Positions 9,707 to 18,970 of a DNA stretch of 64,000 nucleotides are shown piece after piece. A model generated the notes under the pieces. It made no database searches. It saw nothing but the letters and a program-made list of their open reading frames with translations, and was not told the DNA's origin. Source of the stretch: Arthrobacter sp. N199823 (GTDB taxonomy: Bacteria; Actinomycetota; Actinomycetes; Actinomycetales; Micrococcaceae); NCBI RefSeq assembly GCF_002929705.1, contig NZ_PJIN01000001.1:372001-436000 (forward strand), written 5' to 3'. Every line of letters starts with the position of its first letter. Within the stretch, counting starts at the first letter, position 1. Made by a program: the position numbers and the translations under genes.

Positions 9707-10552
9707 ATGGCACTTGGTGGAAACCCGGTATTTGCCAATAACAAGAACTTCAAGGAGACGCCGGGCGGATATCGCGGCCCCGTCAACGGAGGCGCGGACA
9801 CCATGTCTGCGCAGGCACAGTTCTCTGCCCAGCAGTTGCAGGATCTCTATAACAAGCCTGCCGCTGGACCGGCACAGACCGGCCGCATGACGTACGACGA
9901 CGTCATCATGAAGACTGTCTTCACGCTCGGCATGGTGTTGGTTGGCGCTGCACTGGGCTGGATGATTCCCGTGCTCATGTGGCCGGGCATGATCGTCGGC
10001 TTGGTTCTTGGTCTGGTGAATTCCTTCAAGAAGGAGCCCTCGTCGGCACTCATTCTGGCCTACGCGCTTTTTGAAGGCATGTTCCTAGGCGGTCTGACGG
10101 GCATCTTGGAGCAGCAGTTCCCTGGCATCGCGATCCAGGCCATCCTCGGTACCCTGAGCGTGTTTGCCGTGACCTTAGTGCTCTTCCGTAATGGCAAGGT
10201 CCGGGCCACCCCCAAGATGACGCGATTCTTCATTATCGCCTTGGCAGGTTACGCACTGTTCTCGCTGCTCAACTTCGGCTTGATGATGTTCGGCGTCCTC
10301 GACAACCCGTGGGGCATGCGTGGCATGGACATCCCGGGTACCAACATCCCGTTCGGCGTGGTTTTGGGTCTGCTGGCCATCGGCTTGGCCGCGTTCTCCC
10401 TGATCGTGGACTTCACGTCCATTGAACAGGGTGTCCAGCGCGGACTGCCCACCAAGTACTCCTGGACGGCTGCTTTTGGCCTGACAGTGACGCTGGTGTG
10501 GCTCTACGTAGAAATCCTGCGCCTGCTGGCCATCCTCCGGGGCAACGACTAA
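9707..10552 (+). CDS. Bax inhibitor-1/YccA family membrane protein
   Basis: A 281-residue protein with seven predicted membrane helices after a polar N-terminal stretch of about 65 residues. Recognised by the family pattern of helices from VIMKTVFTLGMVLVGAALGW onward, the motif LAYALFEGMFLGGLTGILE and the C-terminal VDFTSIEQGVQRGLPTKYSW with the acidic Asp that acts in the pH-sensitive calcium gate of bacterial YetJ-type relatives. The extended N-terminus is common in actinobacterial members. Probable inner-membrane channel or leak protein; substrate unproven. GGAGG precedes the ATG. A hairpin at 10572-10619 separates it from terC. Confidence 0.93.
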   Translation: MALGGNPVFANNKNFKETPGGYRGPVNGGADTMSAQAQFSAQQLQDLYNKPAAGPAQTGRMTYDDVIMKTVFTLGMVLVGAALGWMIPVLMWPGMIVGLVLGLVNSFKKEPSSALILAYALFEGMFLGGLTGILEQQFPGIAIQAILGTLSVFAVTLVLFRNGKVRATPKMTRFFIIALAGYALFSLLNFGLMMFGVLDNPWGMRGMDIPGTNIPFGVVLGLLAIGLAAFSLIVDFTSIEQGVQRGLPTKYSWTAAFGLTVTLVWLYVEILRLLAILRGND

Positions 10553-10571
10553 CCCCGCCACCAACTTCATC

Positions 10572-10619
10572 TGATTGCAGCAACGCCCGGCCCGTAGCGA
10601 CCGGGCGTTGCTGCAATCA
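10572..10619 (+). terminator. 19-bp perfect hairpin between BI-1 and TerC genes
   Basis: 10572-10590 pairs perfectly with 10601-10619 around a 10-nt loop, 19 bases after the stop codon. Likely terminator of the upstream gene. Confidence 0.75.
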
Positions 10620-10660
10620 AAGCTCCTCAGATCCACTGAAAAAACTAGCGAAAGCATCTC

Positions 10661-11848
10661 ATGAACGTATCCCCGCTGATTTGGGGCATTACCATCCTTG
10701 TCATCCTGGCCCTCTTGGCCTTTGACTACTTCTTCCACATCCGCAAAGCGCATATCCCCAGCTTGCGAGAAGCAGCCATCTGGTCCTCCATTTACGTGGG
10801 CCTAGCTGTAGTTTTCGGCATCGTTGTCTGGATCTTTGGCGGCGCCACGATGGGTGGAGAGTACTTCGCCGGTTACATCACTGAGAAGGCGCTGAGTGTT
10901 GATAACCTCTTTGTCTTCCTGGTCATCATGGCCAGCTTCAAGGTGCCCCGCGAGGACCAGCAGAAGGTTCTGCTCTTCGGTATTGTCTTTGCACTGATCG
11001 CCCGCACCGGATTCATCTTTGCCGGCGCAGCACTCATCAACACCTGGTCCTGGATGTTCTACATCTTCGGCATCATCTTGCTCATCACGGCAGGAAACTT
11101 GCTCAAGGAAGAAGACAGCGACGGCGACGATGCTGACAACTTCATCATCAAGCTGGCCAAGCGCTTCTTCAACACCTCCGAGCACTACGACGGCGACAAG
11201 CTCGTCACCAAGATCGACGGCAAGAAAGTCCTCACGCCGATGCTGTTGGTCATGGTCGCCATTGGCGGCACCGACCTGCTCTTCGCTCTGGACTCGATCC
11301 CGGCCATCTTCGGCCTGACCCAGAATGTATACATCGTCTTCACAGCTACTGCCTTCTCCCTCATGGGTCTGCGCCAGCTGTACTTCCTCTTGGATGGTCT
11401 GCTGGATCGCCTGATCTACCTGGCATACGGCTTGGCCGCGATCTTGGCGTTCATTGGTGTCAAGCTGGTCCTGCACGCACTGCACGAGAACAACCTGCCG
11501 TTCATCAACGGTGGCGAGCACGTTCCCGTGTTCGAGATCAGCACCAGCTTGTCCCTGACAGTCATCATTGGGGTCCTAGCGATCACCATCGTGGCTTCCC
11601 TCGTGAGCAAGTCCGGAAAGGCTCAGACGGTGTTGAACAACGCTCGTCGCCACTCCGCAAGCTACCTGGAGTTGGACTACACCGCTGATGAGGGTGAGCG
11701 TGAGCGTGTCTACCAGCAGCTCATGGTCGAGGAGAACGCCATCCAGAACCTGGAGGTCAAGTTCCGTGACAAGCACAAGGACTCCGAGGAGATCCTCGAG
11801 CAGGTCGCCAAGGCACACGCTCTGCATGAAAAGATGACGGGCCGCTAA
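10661..11848 (+). CDS. TerC family integral membrane protein
   Basis: A 395-residue protein with about eight to nine membrane helices. Family hallmarks are visible: ALSVDNLFVFLVIM in an early helix, the mirrored VAIGGTDLLFALDSIPAIFG later, and the FTATAFSLMGLRQLYFLLDG block. TerC proteins of this Alx/YkoY/TerC group are linked to tellurite resistance, metal (Mn) export or metalation of secreted proteins. The soluble C-terminal tail of about 75 residues is charged and probably helical. No Mn-responsive yybP-ykoY-like riboswitch is evident in the 108-bp upstream gap. Ends at a bidirectional hairpin facing galK. Confidence 0.93.
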   Translation: MNVSPLIWGITILVILALLAFDYFFHIRKAHIPSLREAAIWSSIYVGLAVVFGIVVWIFGGATMGGEYFAGYITEKALSVDNLFVFLVIMASFKVPREDQQKVLLFGIVFALIARTGFIFAGAALINTWSWMFYIFGIILLITAGNLLKEEDSDGDDADNFIIKLAKRFFNTSEHYDGDKLVTKIDGKKVLTPMLLVMVAIGGTDLLFALDSIPAIFGLTQNVYIVFTATAFSLMGLRQLYFLLDGLLDRLIYLAYGLAAILAFIGVKLVLHALHENNLPFINGGEHVPVFEISTSLSLTVIIGVLAITIVASLVSKSGKAQTVLNNARRHSASYLELDYTADEGERERVYQQLMVEENAIQNLEVKFRDKHKDSEEILEQVAKAHALHEKMTGR

Positions 11849-11858
11849 GCTCCCCTCA

Positions 11859-11914
11859 CGCAAAAGGGGCCCGGCAAATTCGATCAGTTATCGAATTCGC
11901 CGGGACCCTTTGCG
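11859..11914. terminator. Bidirectional terminator between terC and galK
   Basis: 11859-11884 pairs with 11890-11914 (about 24 bp, one bulge and one mismatch) around a 5-nt loop. It lies between two convergent genes, 10 bases after the terC stop and 5 before the galK stop. Confidence 0.75.
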
Positions 11915-11918
11915 TTTC

Positions 11919-13079
11919 CTAGGAGATCTTGCGGGCTCCCGGAGCAGGGGAGACGGCGAAGATGTCCGGAGCGGTAAAACCAGCCGCGGCAAACGCATGT
12001 ACGACGGCGGCACGCACCGTGGCTTCTTCGGCCACCGGGATGAGGGCGATGGCGGAACCGCCAAAGCCGCCGCCGGTCATCCGCGCACCCAAGGCGCCGT
12101 GGGCCAGTGAGGTGTCCACGGCGAGGTCAAGCTCGGGGCAGGAGATCTCAAAGTCGTCGCGCATTGAAACGTGGCTTTCGGTAAGCAGCTCGCCAATGGC
12201 GGCTGGTCCGGCGTCGGCCAGTACGGAGATGGTGTCCAAAACGCGCTGGTTCTCCGTGACAATGTGGCGCACGCGGCGGAACGTCTCATCATCGAGCAGG
12301 CCGGCAGCCTCGGGAAGGTCGGAGGCAGCAACGTCCCGCAGCGCGGCAACTCCGAGCACCTCGGCGCCCAGCTCGCAGGAGGCGCGGCGGGCTGAGTAGC
12401 CGCCGGTGGCGTGCGCGTGGCTGACCTTCGTGTCGACCACCAGGATCAGCAGCCCGGCGGCGGCCAAGTCCAACGGCACCAGCTCGGATTCCTGCGTGCG
12501 GCAATCAAGGAACACTGCGTGGCCGTCGGTGGAGAGCAGCGAGGCGGACTGGTCCAGGATTCCTGTCGGGGCGCCCACCACTTCATTCTCGGCACGCTGG
12601 CCCACCAGAACCAGCTCATTGAGGCTGAGCCCGGCCTGTTCGAGCTCATTGAAGGCTGTGGCCACGGCGCACTCGATGGCGGCTGAGGAGGACAGGCCCG
12701 CACCGGAGGGCACGGTGGAGTGTAGGAAGAGGTCAAAACCGCCAATGGTGATGCCCATCTGGCGCATGACCCAGACAACGCCCAGAGGGTAAGCCGTCCA
12801 GCCCGCCATGGTCTCATGGGAGAGGGTGTCCAAGTTGACGGTGACGGTGGGCGCCTCGCCGAAGCTCGAGCTCAGCCGGGCGACATTGTCATCGCGGAGT
12901 TTGATGGCTACGGCGGCGGCGCGATCAATGGCGAACGGCAGGACAAAACCCTCGTTGTAGTCAGTGTGCTCGCCAATAAGGTTGACGCGTCCCGGTGCAG
13001 CCCAAACGCCGTCGGGAGTTGTGCCAAAGGCGTCGGTGAAGGCCGCAGCCACGTCGGCTGCATTTATGGACTGGCTCAT
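11919..13079 (-). CDS. galK: Galactokinase
   Basis: A 386-residue GHMP kinase. The galactokinase signature GRVNLIGEHTDYNEGFVLPF, the ATP-binding motif PSGAGLSSSAAIE and the third GHMP motif MTGGGFGGSAIAL are all present and in order. It phosphorylates galactose to galactose-1-phosphate, the first committed step of the Leloir pathway. It is last in a three-gene leftward operon, overlapping galT by 4 bases (ATGA), so translation is probably coupled. UDP-glucose 4-epimerase (galE) is not in the window. Confidence 0.97.
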   Translation of the reverse strand: MSQSINAADVAAAFTDAFGTTPDGVWAAPGRVNLIGEHTDYNEGFVLPFAIDRAAAVAIKLRDDNVARLSSSFGEAPTVTVNLDTLSHETMAGWTAYPLGVVWVMRQMGITIGGFDLFLHSTVPSGAGLSSSAAIECAVATAFNELEQAGLSLNELVLVGQRAENEVVGAPTGILDQSASLLSTDGHAVFLDCRTQESELVPLDLAAAGLLILVVDTKVSHAHATGGYSARRASCELGAEVLGVAALRDVAASDLPEAAGLLDDETFRRVRHIVTENQRVLDTISVLADAGPAAIGELLTESHVSMRDDFEISCPELDLAVDTSLAHGALGARMTGGGFGGSAIALIPVAEEATVRAAVVHAFAAAGFTAPDIFAVSPAPGARKIS

Positions 13080-14200
13080 ACTAAATCTGCTTTCGGGGTG
13101 AGGGTTCCGGAGGTGCTTCGCAGCAGGGCAGCCACCTGTTCCGGAGTGGTGTCGTTGATAAAGGCGCCCATGGCGGCTTCTGAGCCGGCCAGGAATTTGA
13201 GCTTGTCGGCGGCGCGTCGTGGTGAGGTGAGCTCCAAATGGAAACGGCCGGCCGGACGCAGCACGGAATCCAGCGGTGCCTGGTGCCAGGCCGCAATGTA
13301 CGGGGTGGGGGTGTCGTACAGGTTGTCCAGGCGGCGCAGGACGTCCAGGTACATGACGGCAAGTTCGTCGCGTTCGGCGTCGTTGAGGGCAGCAAAGTCC
13401 GGGACGTGGCGGTGCGGGGTCATGTGGATTTCCAACGGCATGTGCGCCGCGAAGGGCACGTAGGCGCTGAAGTGCTTGCCTTGGGCGATCATGCGCTCAC
13501 CGGATTCGGATTCCTTGGCAACAATATCGCCGAGCAGGGTGGCCGTACCGTTGTGGGCGTCGTAGAACATGCGGGCCGCAGAGGCCATGACCTCACTGCG
13601 TGGCGGGACGTAGGAGTAGGCGTAGATCTGCCCGTGCGGGTGGTGGAGGGTGACACCAATGTCCTGGCCGCGGTTTTCAAACGGGAAGACCTGCTTCACG
13701 CCGGGCAGTGCGCTCAGCGCCTGCGTTCGGTGTGCCCAGGCGTCAATGACGGTGCGGGCACGTTCTTCAGAGAGCCCAGCAAAGGAACCCGTGTGTTCCG
13801 GTGTAAAGGCTACTACCTCGCACCTGCCGAAGGCTCGGCCCATGGTGCCCCAAGCTGGGTTTGCCGGGATGGGGCCCACGGCCGGGCCCAGCGACGGGAA
13901 ACGGTTTTCAAAAACGGCCACGTCGTAGGCGGAATCGGGAATCTCGGACAGGTTCGCCCCGGTGGTGGGACACAGCGGGCACTGGTCGGCAGGGGGCAAG
14001 TAGGTGCGGGTCTGGCGGTGCGCGGCAACAGCGACCCAGTCTCCTGTGAGGGCGTCGTAACGCAGCTCGCCGGTGTTCTCTTCGCTGCGGGCATCCAGTG
14101 GACGCGTGTCGTGCGCAGAGTGCGACTTGGCGTGAGCGCCGTCGTCAAAGTAAATGAGTTCCCGGCCGTCGGCGAGGCGCGTACTGGTAGCGATGGTCAT
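13076..14200 (-). CDS. galT: Galactose-1-phosphate uridylyltransferase
   Basis: A 374-residue HIT-superfamily enzyme. The active-site motif HPHGQIYAYSYVPPR contains the His that is uridylylated; CPLCPTTGANLSEIPDS is the zinc-binding Cys pair region, and HMTPHRHVPDF is the C-terminal metal/substrate segment. It swaps UMP between UDP-glucose and galactose-1-phosphate. Overlaps galK downstream by 4 bases and the DeoR-type regulator upstream by 4 bases, giving a tightly coupled operon. Confidence 0.97.
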   Translation of the reverse strand: MTIATSTRLADGRELIYFDDGAHAKSHSAHDTRPLDARSEENTGELRYDALTGDWVAVAAHRQTRTYLPPADQCPLCPTTGANLSEIPDSAYDVAVFENRFPSLGPAVGPIPANPAWGTMGRAFGRCEVVAFTPEHTGSFAGLSEERARTVIDAWAHRTQALSALPGVKQVFPFENRGQDIGVTLHHPHGQIYAYSYVPPRSEVMASAARMFYDAHNGTATLLGDIVAKESESGERMIAQGKHFSAYVPFAAHMPLEIHMTPHRHVPDFAALNDAERDELAVMYLDVLRRLDNLYDTPTPYIAAWHQAPLDSVLRPAGRFHLELTSPRRAADKLKFLAGSEAAMGAFINDTTPEQVAALLRSTSGTLTPKADLV

Positions 14201-15024
14201 GAAGACTTCCTGGTTGAGGGGTGGAAGGCGGTCGCATGCGGCGCGGCCTGGCGAAAGTTTGGTACCCGGAGGGCGAATAATTCTGCGGTGGCGGCACTGA
14301 TGCCGTCATCGGTGATGATGGTTTCAACGGCACCGATGGGGCCAATTGCGGCTAGGGAACGGACCTGGAACTTGGAGCTATCAGCCAGCAGAACCAGCTG
14401 CGAGGTGGCCTCGATGAAGGCGGCGTTGGTCTCGGCTTCGAGCCAGTTGGGGCTGGTCAGCCCGCGGTCCACATCCAAACCGTGGACACCCATGAAGCAA
14501 ATGTCGGTGTTCAAGTTGCGCAAGGCGAGGCGGGCCACGGGACCTACAAGAGCTTCCGACGGCGTGCGTTCGCCACCTGTCACAATGACCTTCAGATCCG
14601 AGCTGCCCTGCTGATGGTAGAGCAGTTCGGCAGCCTTGAGGGAGTTGGTGACCACCGTCAGGTTCGGGAGCCTGTCCAGCTCCGCGGCCAGCGCGACGGC
14701 CAGTTGGTAGGTGGTGGTGCCGCCGGTCAGGGCCAAGGTCATGCCAGGTTCCACCAGAGTCAACGCCTCGGCGGCGATGGCCAGCTTGGCTTCCAGGGCT
14801 TTGTCCACGTTGAGTAGAAAGCCAGGTTCCAGCGAGCTCAACCGCGCCAAACGCATGGCCCCGCCATGTATTTTACGGGCCAGGCCGTTCTGATCCAGAG
14901 CCTCAATGTCCCGGCGAATAGTCATTTCGCTGACATTCAACAGCGCTGCGATATCGGCCACGCGCACGGCCTCATGCAGTTGCAACTCCTTGAGGATGCG
15001 CGCCTGGCGCTCTGGTGCAAGCAT
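14197..15024 (-). CDS. DeoR/GlpR family transcriptional regulator of the gal operon
   Basis: A 275-residue DeoR-type repressor. The N-terminal helix-turn-helix (RQARILKELQLHEAVRVADI, then NVSEMTIRRDIEALDQNGLA) matches the family, followed by a sugar-phosphate-sensing domain with GGTTTYQLAVAL and SSKFQV motifs. The open frame reaches 15087, but the family opening MLAPERQARIL starts at 15024. First gene of the operon with galT and galK (ATGA overlap), so it most likely senses a galactose-pathway sugar phosphate and represses its own operon; the effector is inferred. Confidence 0.92.
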   Translation of the reverse strand: MLAPERQARILKELQLHEAVRVADIAALLNVSEMTIRRDIEALDQNGLARKIHGGAMRLARLSSLEPGFLLNVDKALEAKLAIAAEALTLVEPGMTLALTGGTTTYQLAVALAAELDRLPNLTVVTNSLKAAELLYHQQGSSDLKVIVTGGERTPSEALVGPVARLALRNLNTDICFMGVHGLDVDRGLTSPNWLEAETNAAFIEATSQLVLLADSSKFQVRSLAAIGPIGAVETIITDDGISAATAELFALRVPNFRQAAPHATAFHPSTRKSS

Positions 15025-15069
15025 GAAAGGACCCCTAGTTCCGTCGCCGATGTCAGTAAGCCAAGATAA

Positions 15070-15113
15070 GTAAACAGTTTCAAACAAAATATTACATTAA
15101 GGCAAGTGTTTAC
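15070..15113. promoter_or_regulatory. Candidate operator for the gal regulator
   Basis: GTAAACA (15070-15076) and TGTTTAC (15107-15113) form an inverted repeat with a 30-bp gap in the AT-rich divergent intergenic region between the regulator and the aldose epimerase. The 37-bp centre spacing puts both half-sites near the same DNA face. Inferred only. Confidence 0.4.
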
Positions 15114-15173
15114 GCAGCTACATGTCGTGAAACAAGGAAAATTCGCCGCCGTGGAGGCAGTAATCTAAACATT

Positions 15174-16118
15174 ATGAGTACTTCACATACCGCTGCCGAC
15201 CAAGATTTCGCGGGATCCCGCCCGGCCACAGGCGCACAATTCCGCTTGCAGCGCGGGGACGTCACCGCCATTATTACGTCATTGGCCGCCGGTCTGCGCC
15301 ACTATGACAAGTCCGGAGTTGCGCTCGTGGAGAGCTATCCGGAGGGTGAGATCGCCCCCGGCGCCGCTGGCATCACGCTGGCGCCCTTCGCCAACCGCAT
15401 TGACGGTGGGCGCTGGGAGCTCGACGGCCACGCGCAGCAGCTGGATATAACGGAGGTTCCGCGCAACAACGCCATCCACGGATTGTTGCGCAATACCGGC
15501 TATCACGCTCTAGAATCCAGCGATTCGCAGGTGCTGCTCGAGGCCATCATCCATCCGCAGCATGGCTATCCGTTCCTGGTCCGCCATCACGTGCGGTATT
15601 CCCTGGCCGCCGATGGCAGCCTGCGCGTGGCCCAGACCCTCATTAACGATTCCACCGCGCCCGCACCCTTTGTCCTGGGCGCGCACCCGTATTTCACGCT
15701 GGGCGATGTCCCGGCCGAACAGTTGACCTTGACTGTGCAGGCGGCCACCTACCTGAGCGCCAATGAGCGCATGATCCCCACGGGCCGTGAAGCTGTGAGC
15801 GGGCGCTTTGATCTGCGCCACGGCAAGCCCGTGCCGGAGTCCCTCATGGACACCGCCTTCACTGATCTTCTGACGGACGACGGCGTTGGGCGCCACACGC
15901 TGTCCGCCCCGGACGGGCGCAGCGTGAGTCTGTGGCACGACGGAAGCGTGAAGTACGTGCACGTGTACGTCACCGAGGTTTTCCCCGGCCGCTCCTTGGC
16001 CGTGGCCATGGAACCGATGACGGGACCGGCCAATGCTTTTAACTCCGGAGACGGACTGCAGTGGCTGGCTCCGGCCGAGGAATTCACCATGCATTGGGGG
16101 ATTGACTCGGCCCTCTGA
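15174..16118 (+). CDS. Aldose 1-epimerase family protein
   Basis: A 314-residue beta-sandwich protein of the aldose 1-epimerase (mutarotase) family, YihR/GalM-like branch. Seen: LAPFANRIDGGRWELDGH (with the conserved Asn-Arg substrate contacts), NNAIHGLLRNTGY containing the first catalytic His, VLGAHPYF with the second catalytic His, and a C-terminal VAMEPMTGPANAFNSGDGL carrying the catalytic Glu. It interconverts alpha and beta anomers, feeding alpha-galactose to GalK. Divergent from the gal operon. TAATCT at 15161-15166 lies close to the ATG, so the transcript may be nearly leaderless. Confidence 0.92.
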   Translation: MSTSHTAADQDFAGSRPATGAQFRLQRGDVTAIITSLAAGLRHYDKSGVALVESYPEGEIAPGAAGITLAPFANRIDGGRWELDGHAQQLDITEVPRNNAIHGLLRNTGYHALESSDSQVLLEAIIHPQHGYPFLVRHHVRYSLAADGSLRVAQTLINDSTAPAPFVLGAHPYFTLGDVPAEQLTLTVQAATYLSANERMIPTGREAVSGRFDLRHGKPVPESLMDTAFTDLLTDDGVGRHTLSAPDGRSVSLWHDGSVKYVHVYVTEVFPGRSLAVAMEPMTGPANAFNSGDGLQWLAPAEEFTMHWGIDSAL

Positions 16119-16139
16119 GACCAGAAGGAGCTGGTGGGT

Positions 16140-16291
16140 GTCGGTGTGGGGCCCCGCCGGCGAGGGTCCCGCCGTGAGCTTGTGAGTGGTTTGAGTCGGT
16201 GTGGGGCCCCGCCGGCGAGGGTCCCACCGTGAGCTTGTGAGTGGTTTGTGTCGGTGTGGGCCCCCTCCGGCGAGGGTCCCACCGTGAGCTT
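16140..16291. repeat. Three tandem 55-bp direct repeats
   Basis: Copies start at 16140, 16195 and 16250 (GTCGGTGTGG...), nearly identical, the third partial. Each contains GGGGCCCC-type and GCCGGC palindromic segments. They fill the space between the aldose epimerase and the AI-2E transporter genes and supply a spurious upstream start for the latter. Confidence 0.9.
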
Positions 16292-16364
16292 GGGCCCTAT
16301 GGGAGCCGGTGGGGAAAATGGACGCCGTTTAACGATTTTTTACGCAATGGGGAAGTATTGCTCT

Positions 16365-17594
16365 ATGACGCCTGATAAGCAGCACGAAGAGCGCACTGTT
16401 CAGAACGAATCCACAATGGTTCCCATGGGCATGCGGGTAGCCGCAGCCTGGTCCTGGCGCATGGCCATAATCCTGGTCATTGCGGCCATGTTGATCTGGT
16501 TGTTGAGTAAGGTCACCATCTTGCTCATCCCGATCATGATCGCCACTATTTTGGCCACACTCTTGCGTCCCGTAGTCAAGACCCTCAAGGGGATTGGTGT
16601 CCCGCAAGGCCTCAGCGTGGCCATTGCCGAAGTGGGCCTGGTGGTCCTCGTAGTGGGTGCGCTGTTCCTGGTGGGCCGGCAGATGGTGGTGGGTTTCACT
16701 GATCTGAGCCAACAGGCCATCAAGGGCCTGATCAAGATTCAGGAATGGCTCAACGCTGGTCCGCTGGCCATCAGCAACGATCAGATCACCCAGTACCTCG
16801 ATGAGGCGTTGGCCGGGTTGCAGAACAACTCCAACGCCATCCTGTCTGGCGCGTTGGGGGTGGGTTCCAGCCTCACGCACTTCACCGTGGGACTGCTGCT
16901 GACCCTGTTCATCTTGCTGTTCTTCCTTCTGGAGGGACAAGACATCTGGGCGTTCGTGGTCAAGTTCTTCCCCAAGCGCGCCCGCCCCGGCGTTGATGGT
17001 GCAGCCCGCCGAGGCTGGACCTCTCTGGGCAATTATGCTCGCGTGCAGATCTTGGTGGCCGCCGTTGACGCCATCGGTATTGGTGCCGGTGCCGCAATCA
17101 TCCAGGTTCCGCTCGCCCTGCCACTGGGTGTTCTGGTCTTCGTAGGCTCCTTCATCCCCGTGGTGGGTGCCCTCGTCACTGGCGCTGTGGCCGTGCTGCT
17201 GGCTCTGGTGGCCAACGGCTGGGTCAACGCCTTGATCATGCTCGGGATCGTCTTGCTCGTGCAGCAGCTGGAAAGCCACCTGCTCCAGCCGTTCATCATG
17301 GGCCGCGCCGTGTCGCTGCACCCCGTAGCCGTGATCCTGGCCGTTGCCGCCGGGTCAGGCATTGCCGGGATCATGGGCGCACTGTTTGCCGTACCGATGC
17401 TGGCCGTGGCGAATTCGTTCATCCGCTACATTGCGGGGCGCGGCTGGGAAAGTGATCCCGAGATGGCGGAGAAATATGGTCTTCCATTACCGGCGTCCGA
17501 CGACGGAGCTGACGCCACCGAAAGTGCCGTTGCCTCCTCGGGTGCCACACACGATGACGATGGCGCAGGGCCGCGTCCCGCCGTCGAACTTTAG
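16365..17594 (+). CDS. AI-2E family transporter (TqsA/PerM-like)
   Basis: A 409-residue membrane protein with about eight helices. Recognised by paired N-terminal helices (MAIILVIAAMLIWLLSKVTI, then LLIPIMIATILATLLRPVV), the amphipathic central segment, LTLFILLFFLLEGQDIW, and the conserved C-terminal block VQQLESHLLQPFIMGRAVSL. Despite the family name, most members have no proven autoinducer role; some are ion/proton antiporters. The frame extends upstream into the 55-bp repeats, but ATG 16365 has a GGGGAAG site ten bases upstream and gives a normal N-terminus. Ala/Asp-rich tail. Confidence 0.92.
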   Translation: MTPDKQHEERTVQNESTMVPMGMRVAAAWSWRMAIILVIAAMLIWLLSKVTILLIPIMIATILATLLRPVVKTLKGIGVPQGLSVAIAEVGLVVLVVGALFLVGRQMVVGFTDLSQQAIKGLIKIQEWLNAGPLAISNDQITQYLDEALAGLQNNSNAILSGALGVGSSLTHFTVGLLLTLFILLFFLLEGQDIWAFVVKFFPKRARPGVDGAARRGWTSLGNYARVQILVAAVDAIGIGAGAAIIQVPLALPLGVLVFVGSFIPVVGALVTGAVAVLLALVANGWVNALIMLGIVLLVQQLESHLLQPFIMGRAVSLHPVAVILAVAAGSGIAGIMGALFAVPMLAVANSFIRYIAGRGWESDPEMAEKYGLPLPASDDGADATESAVASSGATHDDDGAGPRPAVEL

Positions 17595-17697
17595 CTAGCC
17601 CCCAATCACGGCGCGGCCATGGCTGCGCCCACAATTTTGGCCGATCCCGGCCACGCACATGCAATAGAACAGCACTGAAAAGAAAGAGGCACGAACC

Positions 17698-18936
17698 GTG
17701 AACGCAACCAGCGATCTCCCCGTCACCCTTGCAGATATAGAAGAGGCACGGGACTTGTTGGCGGAGATTATTGCCCTCACGCCGATTGAGAGTTCGCGGG
17801 CGTTGGGGCGGATGACGGGCTCGGAGGTCTTCTTCAAGTGCGAGAATTTGCAGCGCGCCGGTTCGTTCAAGGTTCGCGGTGCTTATGTGCGGATGGCGAA
17901 ACTTTCGCCCGAAGAGCGCGCCCGGGGCGTGGTGGCGGCATCCGCCGGAAACCATGCGCAGGGTGTTGCCGTGGCAGCCAAGGCACTGGGCATCAAGGCG
18001 AAGATTTTCATGCCGGTGGGGGTTGCCCTGCCCAAGCTGGCAGCCACGCGTGGCCATGGTGCCGAGGTGGTGCTGCACGGTTACAACGTTGACGAATCCT
18101 TGGCCGAGGCCGAACGCTATGCCAGCGAAAGCGGAGCCGTGTTCGTGCATCCGTACAACAACCTTGATGTGGTGGCAGGTCAGGGCACCATTGGCCTGGA
18201 AATCATGGATCAGGTTCCCAACGTGGACACCATCATCATGGGCGTTGGCGGCGGCGGGCTGCTCGCTGGTGTGTCGGTTGCCGTGAAGGCGCGTGCCAAG
18301 GAGCTCGGCCGGGAAATCCGCGTTATTGGTGTGCAGGCGGAGAACGCTGCCGCCTACCCGCCCTCGCTGGCGGCTGATGCATTGGTTCCATTGAAGAAGG
18401 TCTCCACCATGGCCGATGGCATTGCCGTGGGCCGCCCCGGGCAGCTGCCGTTCTCCATCATTCGCGAGCTGGTGGACGATGTTGTGACAGTCAGCGAAGA
18501 CGCGTTGGCCCGGGCGCTGATCTTCTTGCTGGAACGCTCCAAGATGGTGGTGGAGCCCGCTGGCGCCGTAGGTGTGGCGGCCCTGATGGAAGGCAAAATT
18601 GAGAACCCCGGCACCACCGTGGTGGTGCTTTCGGGCGGCAACATTGACCCGATGCTGATGCTCAAGGTGATCCAGCGCGGTCTGGCCGCGGCAGGACGAT
18701 TCCTGACGGTGCGCATCATGCTCAACGACCGCCCCGGTTCGCTGGCCACCATCTCGCGCATCATTGCCGAGAACGATGCCAACGTCACCGGAGTGGACCA
18801 CACGCGCGTGGGTGGTTCCATCTCCATGGGTGATGTCTCCATCACCGTGAACCTTGAAACCAAGGGACACGAACACTGTGAACTGGTGCTGACGGCGCTG
18901 CGTGCCGAGGGCTTCCAGCCGATCGTGGTGCACTAA
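17698..18936 (+). CDS. ilvA: Threonine ammonia-lyase with C-terminal ACT-like domain
   Basis: A 412-residue PLP enzyme. The PLP lysine is in GSFKVRGAYVRM; the phosphate-binding glycine loop is VGGGGLLAGVSVA; SAGNHAQGVA is the substrate loop. The C-terminal 80 residues (FLTVRIMLNDRPGSLATISR onward) form one ACT-like domain. This size and single ACT domain match the shorter threonine dehydratase type rather than the 500-residue E. coli IlvA. It deaminates threonine to 2-oxobutanoate for isoleucine synthesis or catabolism. GTG start with AAAGAGG upstream. Confidence 0.95.
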   Translation: MNATSDLPVTLADIEEARDLLAEIIALTPIESSRALGRMTGSEVFFKCENLQRAGSFKVRGAYVRMAKLSPEERARGVVAASAGNHAQGVAVAAKALGIKAKIFMPVGVALPKLAATRGHGAEVVLHGYNVDESLAEAERYASESGAVFVHPYNNLDVVAGQGTIGLEIMDQVPNVDTIIMGVGGGGLLAGVSVAVKARAKELGREIRVIGVQAENAAAYPPSLAADALVPLKKVSTMADGIAVGRPGQLPFSIIRELVDDVVTVSEDALARALIFLLERSKMVVEPAGAVGVAALMEGKIENPGTTVVVLSGGNIDPMLMLKVIQRGLAAAGRFLTVRIMLNDRPGSLATISRIIAENDANVTGVDHTRVGGSISMGDVSITVNLETKGHEHCELVLTALRAEGFQPIVVH

Positions 18937-18970
18937 GCAGTTTCGCCCCCAGGCTCACAAATTCTTGTAA

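Noticed and set aside
10553-10660. Mn-sensing yybP-ykoY riboswitch before terC
   Set aside because: The 108-bp gap is largely the upstream gene's 19-bp terminator hairpin; no conserved riboswitch core is visible.
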